Below are positions 53,017 to 59,991 of a stretch of DNA of 64,000 bases, in pieces. Each line of letters starts with the position of its first letter. The first letter of the stretch is position 1. The position numbers were made by a program, and so were the translations under genes. Source of the DNA: M3007 sp044347755. GTDB lineage: Bacteria > Bacteroidota > Bacteroidia > Chitinophagales > Saprospiraceae. The stretch covers positions 22,808 through 86,807 of the forward strand of contig JBIKUE010000006.1 of assembly GCA_044347755.1 (NCBI GenBank), in the 5' to 3' direction. The notes beneath the pieces were generated by a model, which had not been told where the DNA came from, made no database searches, and saw only the letters and a list, made by a program, of their open reading frames with translations.

Positions 53017-53133
53017 ATGAAAGTCAGACCGTCCATCAAGAAGCGTTCTGTTGATTGCAAGATCGTTCGCCGTAAAGGCAAATTGTACGTAATCAACAAG
53101 AAGAACCCGAAATTTAAACAACGTCAAGGGTAA
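53017..53133 (+). CDS. rpmJ: 50S ribosomal protein L36 (zinc-less form)
   Basis: 38 residues, MKVRPSIKKRSVDCKIVRRK at the start and PKFKQRQG at the end. The zinc ribbon C-x2-C...C-x4-H of the C+ form is reduced to a single Cys (Ser, Asn and Phe replace the other ligands), so it cannot bind zinc. This C- form is known among Bacteroidota. Confidence 0.95.
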   Translation: MKVRPSIKKRSVDCKIVRRKGKLYVINKKNPKFKQRQG

Positions 53134-53223
53134 GGACGCGTTTCGGGGGTTGGTGCATAGTAATATGCTTCTCCGATCCGAACCGAATCAACCTAACAAC
53201 AGCATCAAAATCAACAAAATACA

Positions 53224-53601
53224 ATGGCACGTATTGCAGGTGTAGATTTGCCCCGTCATAAAAGGGGTGTTGTAAGCCTCACGTATATCTACGGCATCGG
53301 GAATTCTTCCGCCAGGGAGATTCTGGAGAAAGCCGGTGTAAGCGAGGACACCAAAGCCGAGGCATGGACGGATGAGAACATCAAGGCTATTGCCCGTATC
53401 ATCGCCGATGAGTACAAAACGGAAGGCCAGTTGCGTTCCGAAGTACAGACGAACATCAAACGTTTGATGGACATCGGTTGCTACCGTGGTCTGCGTCACC
53501 GTAAAGGTCTGCCATTGCGTGGCCAGCGTACGCGTACCAATGCACGTACCCGTAAGGGCAAGCGTAAAACGGTTGCCGGCAAAAAGAAAGTAACTAAGTA
53601 A
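53224..53601 (+). CDS. rpsM: 30S ribosomal protein S13
   Basis: 125 residues, with ARIAGVDLPRHKRGVVSLTY, the DIGCYRGLRHRKGLPLRGQR motif and a basic tail. It lies in the 30S head, contacting the P-site tRNA and L5. Confidence 0.97.
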   Translation: MARIAGVDLPRHKRGVVSLTYIYGIGNSSAREILEKAGVSEDTKAEAWTDENIKAIARIIADEYKTEGQLRSEVQTNIKRLMDIGCYRGLRHRKGLPLRGQRTRTNARTRKGKRKTVAGKKKVTK

Positions 53602-53696
53602 TGTGACCAATGTGGAAAATGTGGTCATCAGATTCGACTGCATTCGTCACATTCAACACATTGACCACATTCAAAAATTGACCATATTCTCATAAA
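53602..53696. repeat. TTGACCACATTC short-word array in the S13-S11 spacer
   Basis: Words of the type TGACCACATTC / ACACATTCAAC repeat on the right (53648-53690), while the left carries the complementary TGTGACCAATGTGGAAAATG. The halves are imperfectly inverted, as in the S17-L14 spacer, but the word is different. Confidence 0.7.
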
Positions 53697-54089
53697 ATGG
53701 CAAAAGGTTCAGCAAAAAAGGTTGTTAAGCGGAAGGTGAAAATCACCCCCGAAGGCCTCGTTTTCATTCAAGCGAGTTTTAACAACATCATTATCTCCAT
53801 CACCAACAAACAAGGTGAGGTAGTTTCCTGGGCTTCTGCTGGTAAAGCAGGATTCCGTGGTTCCAAGAAAAATACGCCTTACGCAGCTCAGGTAGCAGCC
53901 AGCGATGCAGCTAAAACTGCACACGAAGCCGGTATTCGTTCTGCTGAGGTGTTTGTAAAAGGCCCGGGTTCCGGTCGTGAATCTGCTATCCGTGCCATTG
54001 ACCAGTCTGGTATCAAGGTACTCGTGATAAACGACGTTACCCCAATGCCACACAACGGCTGTCGCCCTCCAAAGCGTCGCCGCGTATAA
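53697..54089 (+). CDS. rpsK: 30S ribosomal protein S11
   Basis: 130 residues, with GLVFIQASFNNIIISITNKQ, SSAGKAGFRG-type motif (WASAGKAGFRGSKKNTPYAA) and the C-terminal NDVTPMPHNGCRPPKRRRV. Part of the 30S platform. Confidence 0.97.
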   Translation: MAKGSAKKVVKRKVKITPEGLVFIQASFNNIIISITNKQGEVVSWASAGKAGFRGSKKNTPYAAQVAASDAAKTAHEAGIRSAEVFVKGPGSGRESAIRAIDQSGIKVLVINDVTPMPHNGCRPPKRRRV

Positions 54090-54121
54090 TTCAATCAAAA
54101 AATTGACCACATTCCAATAAG

Positions 54122-54736
54122 ATGGCTCGTTATACTGGACCAACCACCAAGAAAGCCCGCTCATTCGGCGAACCTATTTTTGGCTTCGATAAAGCATTCG
54201 AACGCCGGAAGTATCCTCCTGGCCAACATGGCTTGTCTCGCAAGAAAAAGCAGGCTTCCAACTACGCCGGACAGCTGAAAGAAAAGCAAAAAGCTAAATA
54301 CACCTACGGTGTGCTGGAGCGTCAGTTCCGCAAGACATTCGTGAACGCTACGCGTCGCCACGGTGTTACCGGTGAAGTTTTGCTTCAATTGCTCGAAGCT
54401 CGCCTGGACAACACGGTTTACCGTATGGGTATCTCCCCAACCCGTCGTGGTGCACGTCAGTTGGTGGGTCACCGTCACATCACCGTGAATGGCAAGGTGG
54501 TAAATATTCCATCGTACTCCCTGAAGCCAGGTGATATCGTGGCAGTTCGCGGTAAATCCAAAGCCCTTGAAGTAGTTACCACACATGTTGGTGCTAAAAC
54601 CAATAATGTACGCAACTACGGATGGTTGGAATGGAATGTTGACAAAATGCAGGGTATTTTCCTGGCATACCCACAGCGCGATCAAATTCCGGAGAATATC
54701 AACGAACAGCTGATCGTTGAATTGTACTCCAAATAA
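54122..54736 (+). CDS. rpsD: 30S ribosomal protein S4
   Basis: 204 residues with ARYTGPTTKKARSFGEPIFG, KYPPGQHGLSRKKKQASNYA and the S4 RNA-binding domain RLDNTVYRMGISPTRRGARQ. Primary assembly protein and fidelity factor. A hairpin follows before rpoA. Confidence 0.97.
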   Translation: MARYTGPTTKKARSFGEPIFGFDKAFERRKYPPGQHGLSRKKKQASNYAGQLKEKQKAKYTYGVLERQFRKTFVNATRRHGVTGEVLLQLLEARLDNTVYRMGISPTRRGARQLVGHRHITVNGKVVNIPSYSLKPGDIVAVRGKSKALEVVTTHVGAKTNNVRNYGWLEWNVDKMQGIFLAYPQRDQIPENINEQLIVELYSK

Positions 54737-54755
54737 TAGCTTGCAACAGCCAAAC

Positions 54756-54782
54756 GGTTGGCCCTCTTTTAGAGGGCCAACC
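54756..54782 (+). terminator. hairpin between rpsD and rpoA
   Basis: GGTTGGCCCTC (54756-54766) and GAGGGCCAACC (54772-54782) form a perfect 11-bp stem with loop TTTTA, followed by ATTTTGG. It starts 19 nt past the rpsD stop. The weak U-tract suggests partial termination or mRNA processing. Confidence 0.65.
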
Positions 54783-54885
54783 ATTTTGGTGTTTGCCTGC
54801 ACAGGCTTTTTACAAGCCTCCCCCAACACCCGCCTCAAAATCAAATTCGTTTTTCCCACCAACACTCTTTCGGAGCATTCCACAT

Positions 54886-55884
54886 ATGAGTATTCTCAAT
54901 TTCCAAAAGCCTGACAAAATCCTGCTTCAAAAAGCAACAGATTTTGAAGGTACATTCGAGTTCAAACCTTTGGAACCCGGTTTCGGTCAAACGGTTGGTA
55001 ACTCGCTTCGTCGCGTTCTCCTCTCCTCACTGGAAGGCTATGCCATCAGCGCTGTGCGTATTGGTGGTGTGGATCATGAATTTGCGACGATCAAGGGCGT
55101 AGTTGAAGACGTGGTGGATATCGTGCTTAACCTCAAACAGGTGCGCATCAAACCTGTGGTTACTGACGACAAAAACCCACAAGAAAAAATTTACCTCACC
55201 ATTAGCGGTAAAGAAGAATTCCGCGCTGCTGATATCGAGGACTTTACCAATGTATTCAAGATCATGAACCCGGATCTCCTGCTTTGCCGCATGGAGCCTT
55301 CCGTGACCCTTGAACTTGAATTGACTATCAGCAAAGGTCGTGGCTATCAGCCAGCTGAAGATGGCGCTCCTAAAGACGCAGCAATCGGTGTAATTCCAAT
55401 CGATGCTATTTACACTCCAATTAAAAACGTTGCCTACCGTGTTGAAAGCACCCGCGTAGGTCAGCGTACGGACTACGAAAAGCTGACCATCGATATTAAA
55501 ACCGACGGTACCATTCACCCGGAAGACGCTATTCGTGAGGCAAGCCGCATTCTGATCCAGCACCTGATGCTAATCACGGATGAGAATATCACCTTCGACA
55601 CACCAACCAACCGTGAAGAAAGTGTTGTGGATGAGCATATCCTGCACATGCGCAAGTTGCTCAAAACATCTCTGGAAGACCTCGACCTCAGCGTACGTGC
55701 CTACAACTGCCTGAAAGCTGCAAAAATCAATACGCTGGCTGAATTGGTGCGTTACGACACCCACGAACTGCTCAAATTCCGCAATTTCGGTAAGAAATCG
55801 CTGGTAGAAATCGAGGAGTTATTGCAAGACAAGAATCTGACCTTCGGCATGGATTTGGCGAAGTATAAGTTGGACGAAGAATAA
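54886..55884 (+). CDS. rpoA: RNA polymerase subunit alpha
   Basis: 332 residues from the ATG at 54886 (MSILNFQKPDKILLQKATDF); the frame upstream to 54793 crosses spacer and is rejected. The N-terminal dimerisation domain has PGFGQTVGNSLRRVLLSSLE and GAPKDAAIGVIPIDAIYTP; the C-terminal domain (about 250-332) has EDLDLSVRAYNCLKAAKINT and FRNFGKKSLVEIEELL. Flanked by hairpins on both sides, so it may be expressed partly on its own. Confidence 0.97.
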   Translation: MSILNFQKPDKILLQKATDFEGTFEFKPLEPGFGQTVGNSLRRVLLSSLEGYAISAVRIGGVDHEFATIKGVVEDVVDIVLNLKQVRIKPVVTDDKNPQEKIYLTISGKEEFRAADIEDFTNVFKIMNPDLLLCRMEPSVTLELELTISKGRGYQPAEDGAPKDAAIGVIPIDAIYTPIKNVAYRVESTRVGQRTDYEKLTIDIKTDGTIHPEDAIREASRILIQHLMLITDENITFDTPTNREESVVDEHILHMRKLLKTSLEDLDLSVRAYNCLKAAKINTLAELVRYDTHELLKFRNFGKKSLVEIEELLQDKNLTFGMDLAKYKLDEE

Positions 55885-55895
55885 ATCAAACCTTT

Positions 55896-55943
55896 GAATG
55901 GTGAATGGCCCGGCACTTGTGTCGCCATTCATCATTCTTTTTT
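55896..55943 (+). terminator. intrinsic terminator between rpoA and rplQ
   Basis: GAATGGTGAATGGC (55896-55909) pairs with GCCATTCATCATTC (55924-55937) with one mismatch and is followed by six T. It lies 12 nt past the rpoA stop. Confidence 0.75.
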
Positions 55944-56067
55944 AAACATTTCATCACAAAGCGTGGTAACCGTTTTGATGCAGTATAAAAAGTAAAACCC
56001 GGATTTTCCGGATCTTTCTTTTGTACTTGCTCCGGTGCTACCACCTGTCAATCAGGTACATGTTACA

Positions 56068-56766
56068 ATGAGACACGGAGACAAAATTAACAACCTCGGG
56101 CGTACAGCCGCACACCGCCGCGCCCTGCTCGCCAACCTTTCCATCGCTTTGATCGAGCACAAGCGTATCACAACAACGCTTGCTAAAGCAAAAGCACTTC
56201 GCCGTTATCTGGAGCCAATTATTACTAAAGCTAAAGATAATTCCACCCATTCACGCCGTTTGGTATTCAGCTATCTGCAAAACAAGGAAGCTATCAAAGA
56301 ACTTTTTGGTACTGTTGCAGAAAAAGTAGGCGATCGTCCAGGTGGATACCTTCGTATCATTCGTATGGGCTTCCGTCGTGGTGACGGTGCTGAAACCGCT
56401 ATGATCGAACTGGTTGATTTTAACGAAACATACAATCCTAATGCGGGCAAAGTTCGTCAGGCGAAGAAAACTCGTCGTGGCGGTAAAAAAGTTGCTGTAG
56501 CAGCTGAAACTGCAGCAGCTCCAGTGGTTGAAGAAACCGTTGCCATGGATGAGCCAGTTGAAGAGGTTGTAGAACAAGTATATGAAGCACCTGCAGAAGC
56601 AGTTGCAGCCGTTGAAGAAACTGCAGCAGTAGCTGAAGAAGCAGTAGCAGCTGTTGAAGAAACTGCAGCAGTAGCTGAAGAAGCAGTAGCTGAAGTTGCT
56701 GAAGAGGCGACAGAAGAAGCTCCAGCTCCTGCTGAAGAAGAGAAAAAAGACGGAGAAGAGGCATAA
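56068..56766 (+). CDS. rplQ: 50S ribosomal protein L17 with acidic tail
   Basis: 232 residues, against about 120-130 usually. The core (1-134) starts MRHGDKINNLGRTAAHRRAL and has ITTTLAKAKALRRYLEPIIT and GGYLRIIRMGFRRGDGAETA. From about residue 135 a tail of nearly 100 residues consists of Ala, Glu and Val with a few Pro, including the repeated unit AVEETAAVAEEAVA, and is strongly acidic. The ATG at 56068 is chosen because the L17 family begins at MRHG. A terminator lies between rpoA and rplQ, with a possible TTTCTTTTG box at 56015-56023 as the start of a separate transcript. Confidence 0.94.
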   Translation: MRHGDKINNLGRTAAHRRALLANLSIALIEHKRITTTLAKAKALRRYLEPIITKAKDNSTHSRRLVFSYLQNKEAIKELFGTVAEKVGDRPGGYLRIIRMGFRRGDGAETAMIELVDFNETYNPNAGKVRQAKKTRRGGKKVAVAAETAAAPVVEETVAMDEPVEEVVEQVYEAPAEAVAAVEETAAVAEEAVAAVEETAAVAEEAVAEVAEEATEEAPAPAEEEKKDGEEA

Positions 56767-56794
56767 TTCCTCCTTCCTTACTGACATAACACTG

Positions 56795-56828
56795 GCGGCC
56801 TCCGATTTTTCGGGGGCCGCTTTTTTTT
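56795..56828 (+). terminator. intrinsic terminator of the ribosomal cluster
   Basis: GCGGCCTCCG and CGGGGGCCGC pair around ATTTTT and are followed by eight T. It lies about 28 nt past the rplQ stop and closes the cluster. Confidence 0.9.
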
Positions 56829-56998
56829 GGTGTTTTAGTGTTTTAGTGTTTTAGTGTTTTAGTTGGCGTTCGGCTGGGTGGTTCAAGGGGCAAAGCCCTT
56901 TTGGAAAAGTGTTATGTGTTAACGTCCAACTAACTGTCAACTCAAACACCAAAACACTCAAACACTCAAACACCCAAACACCGTACATTCGCCCATCT
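56829..56998. repeat. composite element: GTGTTTTAGT arrays with TTGGCGTTCGG core, copy 2
   Basis: Left: four copies of GTGTTTTA (56829-56862) leading into GTTGGCGTTCGGCTGGG. Right: ACACCAAAACACTCAAACACT words (56945-56985), the inverted counterpart. The same layout is found at 8051-8201. It ends 13 nt before the protease start codon. Confidence 0.8.
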
Positions 56999-57010
56999 TT
57001 CCCAGTCTAT

Positions 57011-58093
57011 ATGTCAGATTTTGTTGAAGATTTCAGGAAAACCATTGTCCAGATTGCTACTCCGTACAGTACCGGAACCGGATTTTATTTGCGTGACAGA
57101 GGTGTAGTCGTTACCAATCATCATGTTGTGGAGGATAATCGTACCGTAGTGATCGAGGGGGCTATGTTCCGAAAGCAGTTGGTGAAGGTTCTGTATATTG
57201 ATGTAAAATACGATTTGGCCTTTCTGGAGCCTCCAAAATGTGAAGAAGAATTGCCGGTGATCAAACTGGCCTCCGCTAAAACCATACGCGAACGTGATGC
57301 TGTCACAGCTATAGGACATCCGTTTGGCTTGAAGTTTTCTCTAAAAAGCGGGATTGTATCCAACACATCGGAGTTGATGAATGGTATTCCATATCTGCAT
57401 ATTGATGCAGCATTAAATCCGGGTAATTCCGGCGGGCCATTGGTTGATACGGATTGGGAGATAGTAGGTATCAATACCTTTATCATCCGGAATGGGGATA
57501 ACACCGGTTTTTCACTTCCAGTTCGATACCTGGAATCTACCCTTGAGCAGTTTCTCAGCATGCAGTCAGACAATGCATCCAGGTGCCCTGCCTGCATGAA
57601 TATCCTGACGGAAGCTACCGTTGAAAATAAATTTTGTGCGCATTGCGGCCACAAAGCCGCACTACCATCCTTTGTGGAGGATTATACGCCATCCGGAGTT
57701 GCAAAAACGGTAGAGGAGATCATTAGTGCCATCGGACATGATGTGCAATTAAGTCGTTCAGGGCCTAATGCCTGGGAAATAAAACAGGGCAGCGCCACAA
57801 TTATCCTCACCTATCATGATAAAACCGGGTTATTGTCGGCAGATGCCCTGCTTTGCGAACTGCCCAAAAAGGATATTAAACCCTTGTATGAATACCTGCT
57901 TCGGGAAAATTATACAAATGAAGCACTGACCCTAAGTGTTCATGAGCAGGATATCGTGCTTTCCCTGCTCATATTTGATAGATATTTGAACGAAGAAACC
58001 GGACAGCAAATGCTTCAAAAGCTGTTCGAAAAAGCGGATTATTACGATAATATTCTGGTGGAGGAATATGGCGCGAACTGGAAGCTTGAGTAG
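57011..58093 (+). CDS. cytoplasmic trypsin-like protease with zinc ribbon and YbjN/CesT-like tail
   Basis: 360 residues starting MSDFVEDFRKTIVQIATPYS, with no signal peptide or membrane segment. Residues about 1-190 form an HtrA-like S1C protease: His in VVVTNHHVVED, Asp in DVKYDLAFLE and Ser in LNPGNSGGPLVD. No PDZ domain follows; instead there is a two-knuckle zinc ribbon (CPAC...CAHCG, about 198-220) and a C-terminal alpha/beta domain of about 135 residues (LYEYLLRENYTNEALTLSVH) resembling the YbjN or CesT chaperone fold. The frame upstream to 56909 is translated repeat and is rejected. Substrate unknown; a protein quality-control role is inference. Confidence 0.85.
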   Translation: MSDFVEDFRKTIVQIATPYSTGTGFYLRDRGVVVTNHHVVEDNRTVVIEGAMFRKQLVKVLYIDVKYDLAFLEPPKCEEELPVIKLASAKTIRERDAVTAIGHPFGLKFSLKSGIVSNTSELMNGIPYLHIDAALNPGNSGGPLVDTDWEIVGINTFIIRNGDNTGFSLPVRYLESTLEQFLSMQSDNASRCPACMNILTEATVENKFCAHCGHKAALPSFVEDYTPSGVAKTVEEIISAIGHDVQLSRSGPNAWEIKQGSATIILTYHDKTGLLSADALLCELPKKDIKPLYEYLLRENYTNEALTLSVHEQDIVLSLLIFDRYLNEETGQQMLQKLFEKADYYDNILVEEYGANWKLE

Positions 58094-58099
58094 GATTTT

Positions 58100-58232
58100 A
58101 GGTTTATGGGGTTTATGTATCCCGGAATGATATTCCGGGAGGTTTGTAGGGTTTATGAGGTTTATAGGGTTATGTATCCCGGAATGATATTTCGGGAGGT
58201 TTATGAGGTTTATGAGGTTTATGAGGTTGATA
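58100..58232. repeat. GGTTTATG array with twin CCCGGAATGATATTCCGGG hairpins
   Basis: GGTTTATGGG / AGGTTTATG words enclose two copies of TATGTATCCCGGAATGATAT, each continuing into YCGGGAGG: a perfect palindrome at 58121-58139 and a one-base variant at 58178-58196. The array runs into the next start codon region. Confidence 0.8.
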
Positions 58233-58235
58233 AAA

Positions 58236-58580
58236 ATGACTTTTATGATAGCAAATACACCAAAACCGCCATACTACGCGGTTATTTTCAGTTCTGTTCG
58301 TACGGAAAATGATACCGAAGGATATGCCGAAATGGCTGAACGGATGGTCGCTTTGGCCACCGAACAACCAGGCTACCTGGGCATAGAGTCTGCCAGGGAT
58401 GGACTGGGCATCACCGTTTCTTATTGGGAGAGCCTTGAAGCCATCAGAAACTGGAAAGCATATGCGGAACACATGGAGGCGCAACGATTGGGCAGGGAAA
58501 CATGGTATGCATCCTTTAAAACCCGGGTTTGCAAAGTGGAACGGGATTATGGTTTTGGATTAGACCTAATGGTGAACTAA
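58236..58580 (+). CDS. antibiotic biosynthesis monooxygenase (ABM) domain protein
   Basis: About 114 residues (MTFMIANTPKPPYYAVIFSS). The frame opens at 58203, but the codons before 58236 are repeat (MRFMRFMRL); an ATG at 58245 is also possible. It has the dimeric alpha+beta ABM fold: YYAVIFSSVRTENDTEGYAE, EQPGYLGIESARDGLGITVS and YWESLEAIRNWKAYAEHMEA. Members include quinol monooxygenases, heme-degrading enzymes and many uncharacterised proteins; the substrate is unknown. It is a stand-alone gene. Confidence 0.85.
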   Translation: MTFMIANTPKPPYYAVIFSSVRTENDTEGYAEMAERMVALATEQPGYLGIESARDGLGITVSYWESLEAIRNWKAYAEHMEAQRLGRETWYASFKTRVCKVERDYGFGLDLMVN

Positions 58581-58724
58581 CTTAGTTTCTGAAAAACATG
58601 CGGCAGCTTTTAGCGCCTGTCATCGTTGTTTGTCGGTAATAATGTCTCGCATTACGCCCTCCAAACGCCTTGACATACCCTAAAATCTGCTCCCCTATTT
58701 TCCAGCAACTAAGTGGGAGAACCA

Positions 58725-59024
58725 CTAGAATAACTTCACGCCATACATCATCAACCACGCAATCGCCAGTATAGAGGTGGCTATTACTACGCCACGCATA
58801 GCTTTTTCCCACCTTCTTTTGCGGAATCTGCTCAGAATAAACAGGTTTAAGGCAATGGCCACAATAGCCAGGGTGCGTTCTCTGAAGTTTTCAGAAAATC
58901 CAATGCCGCTGGCGGCGCCTTTAATTTCTAACAGGGAGAACAGGTTATACAAAACCAGAAAGCCGGCGGCAGGAATCAAAATGCCATAGAGCAAGCCTAC
59001 CCAAATTTCATCACGTTGTATCAT
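58725..59024 (-). CDS. small three-helix membrane protein
   Basis: 99 residues with three hydrophobic segments: about 8-30 (VGLLYGILIPAAGFLVLYNL), about 47-64 (TLAIVAIALNLFILS) and about 75-95 (VVIATSILAIAWLMMYGV), joined by a basic loop FRKRRWEK. The family is unnamed. It starts 13 nt after surE on the same strand, so they are probably cotranscribed; I recall similar small membrane genes near surE in Bacteroidota, but no function is known. Confidence 0.75.
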   Translation of the reverse strand: MIQRDEIWVGLLYGILIPAAGFLVLYNLFSLLEIKGAASGIGFSENFRERTLAIVAIALNLFILSRFRKRRWEKAMRGVVIATSILAIAWLMMYGVKLF

Positions 59025-59037
59025 AGGTCAATAACTG

Positions 59038-59802
59038 TTATTCCAGGTCTTTTAGTACCGGGATGGCAGGATAATTAGTGAGGTCATGCATGGATGGCAC
59101 AACGGAAATGTATCCGTTTTCCAGTGCCCAGATATCTGTATCCTCCGCATGGTCGTTGTTTACGAAATCTCCGCTGAGCCAATAGTAGGGGCGTCCGGCC
59201 GGATCACGGCCTTCGATCATTTTCTCAATCCAGCGGGCATCTGCCTGCCGGCAAACTTTCAACCCGCGAATTTGCTCGGAAGCCAGTTTCGGAATGTTGA
59301 CATTGAGCAGGTAACCATGTTGAAAAGGCCGTGCAAGCATGTATTCCATGATTTTACGGATGTAAGGCTTGGCGGGCTCAAAGTCTGCATCAAAGCTATA
59401 ATCCAGCAGCGAAAATCCAATGCTCCGGATACTTTCCAGGGCCGCTTCCATGGCGGCCGACATGGTACCTGAGTAAATAATATTAATGCTGGCATTACTG
59501 CCGTGGTTAATACCGGAAACACAAAGATCAATATTCCGATCTTTTAAGATTACGTGTTTGGCCAGCTTCACACAATCAACAGGGGTACCTGATGACTCCC
59601 AGGACTCAATTCCGGGGAAGGCGTTGACTTTATTGAGTCGGAGTGGTTCGTGAATAGTAATCGCATGGCCCTTTCCGCTTTGTGGAGAATCCGGGGCAAC
59701 AACGACAACATCTCCCAGGGTTGCGGCCACTTCAACCAGGGCACGAATGCCTGGCGCCACAATACCATCGTCGTTGGTAACAAGAATCAGAGGTTTGGAC
59801 AT
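59038..59802 (-). CDS. surE: 5'/3'-nucleotidase SurE
   Basis: 254 residues, normal length. Metal-binding LVTNDDGIVAPG at the N-terminus (Asp-Asp pair at about 10-11), VVVAPDSPQSGKGHAIT, the CVSGINHGSNASINIIYSGT motif with the metal-binding Asn, and LLNVNIPKL. It dephosphorylates nucleoside monophosphates in stationary phase or stress. A TATTTTTG box (minus strand, 59814-59807) ends 5 nt before the ATG. Confidence 0.96.
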   Translation of the reverse strand: MSKPLILVTNDDGIVAPGIRALVEVAATLGDVVVVAPDSPQSGKGHAITIHEPLRLNKVNAFPGIESWESSGTPVDCVKLAKHVILKDRNIDLCVSGINHGSNASINIIYSGTMSAAMEAALESIRSIGFSLLDYSFDADFEPAKPYIRKIMEYMLARPFQHGYLLNVNIPKLASEQIRGLKVCRQADARWIEKMIEGRDPAGRPYYWLSGDFVNNDHAEDTDIWALENGYISVVPSMHDLTNYPAIPVLKDLE

Positions 59803-59806
59803 GGGG

Positions 59807-59814
59807 CAAAAATA
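59807..59814 (-). promoter_or_regulatory. possible -7 box of surE
   Basis: Minus-strand TATTTTTG matches TAnnTTTG immediately before the surE ATG; the transcript would be nearly leaderless. No -33 element was found. Confidence 0.35.
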
Positions 59815-59991
59815 GGGGATAAGATGTTGGCTTCACGATAAGAAATGGCTAAATTGTAGCGTTATTATGGTTGATTTTACTCAAATTTTGACATCTTGTT
59901 GATTTTCAGGCAGTAAATTCAAAATTCTGCCATAACCTTGCAGAAAATTATAATAACACCACTGCCCTTATCACCAGCAAAATTATTTGCC

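Noticed and set aside
56251..56787. Cys/Phe/Ser-rich minus-strand frame opposite rplQ
   Set aside because: Antisense of the Ala/Glu/Val repeat tail; composition is an artefact.
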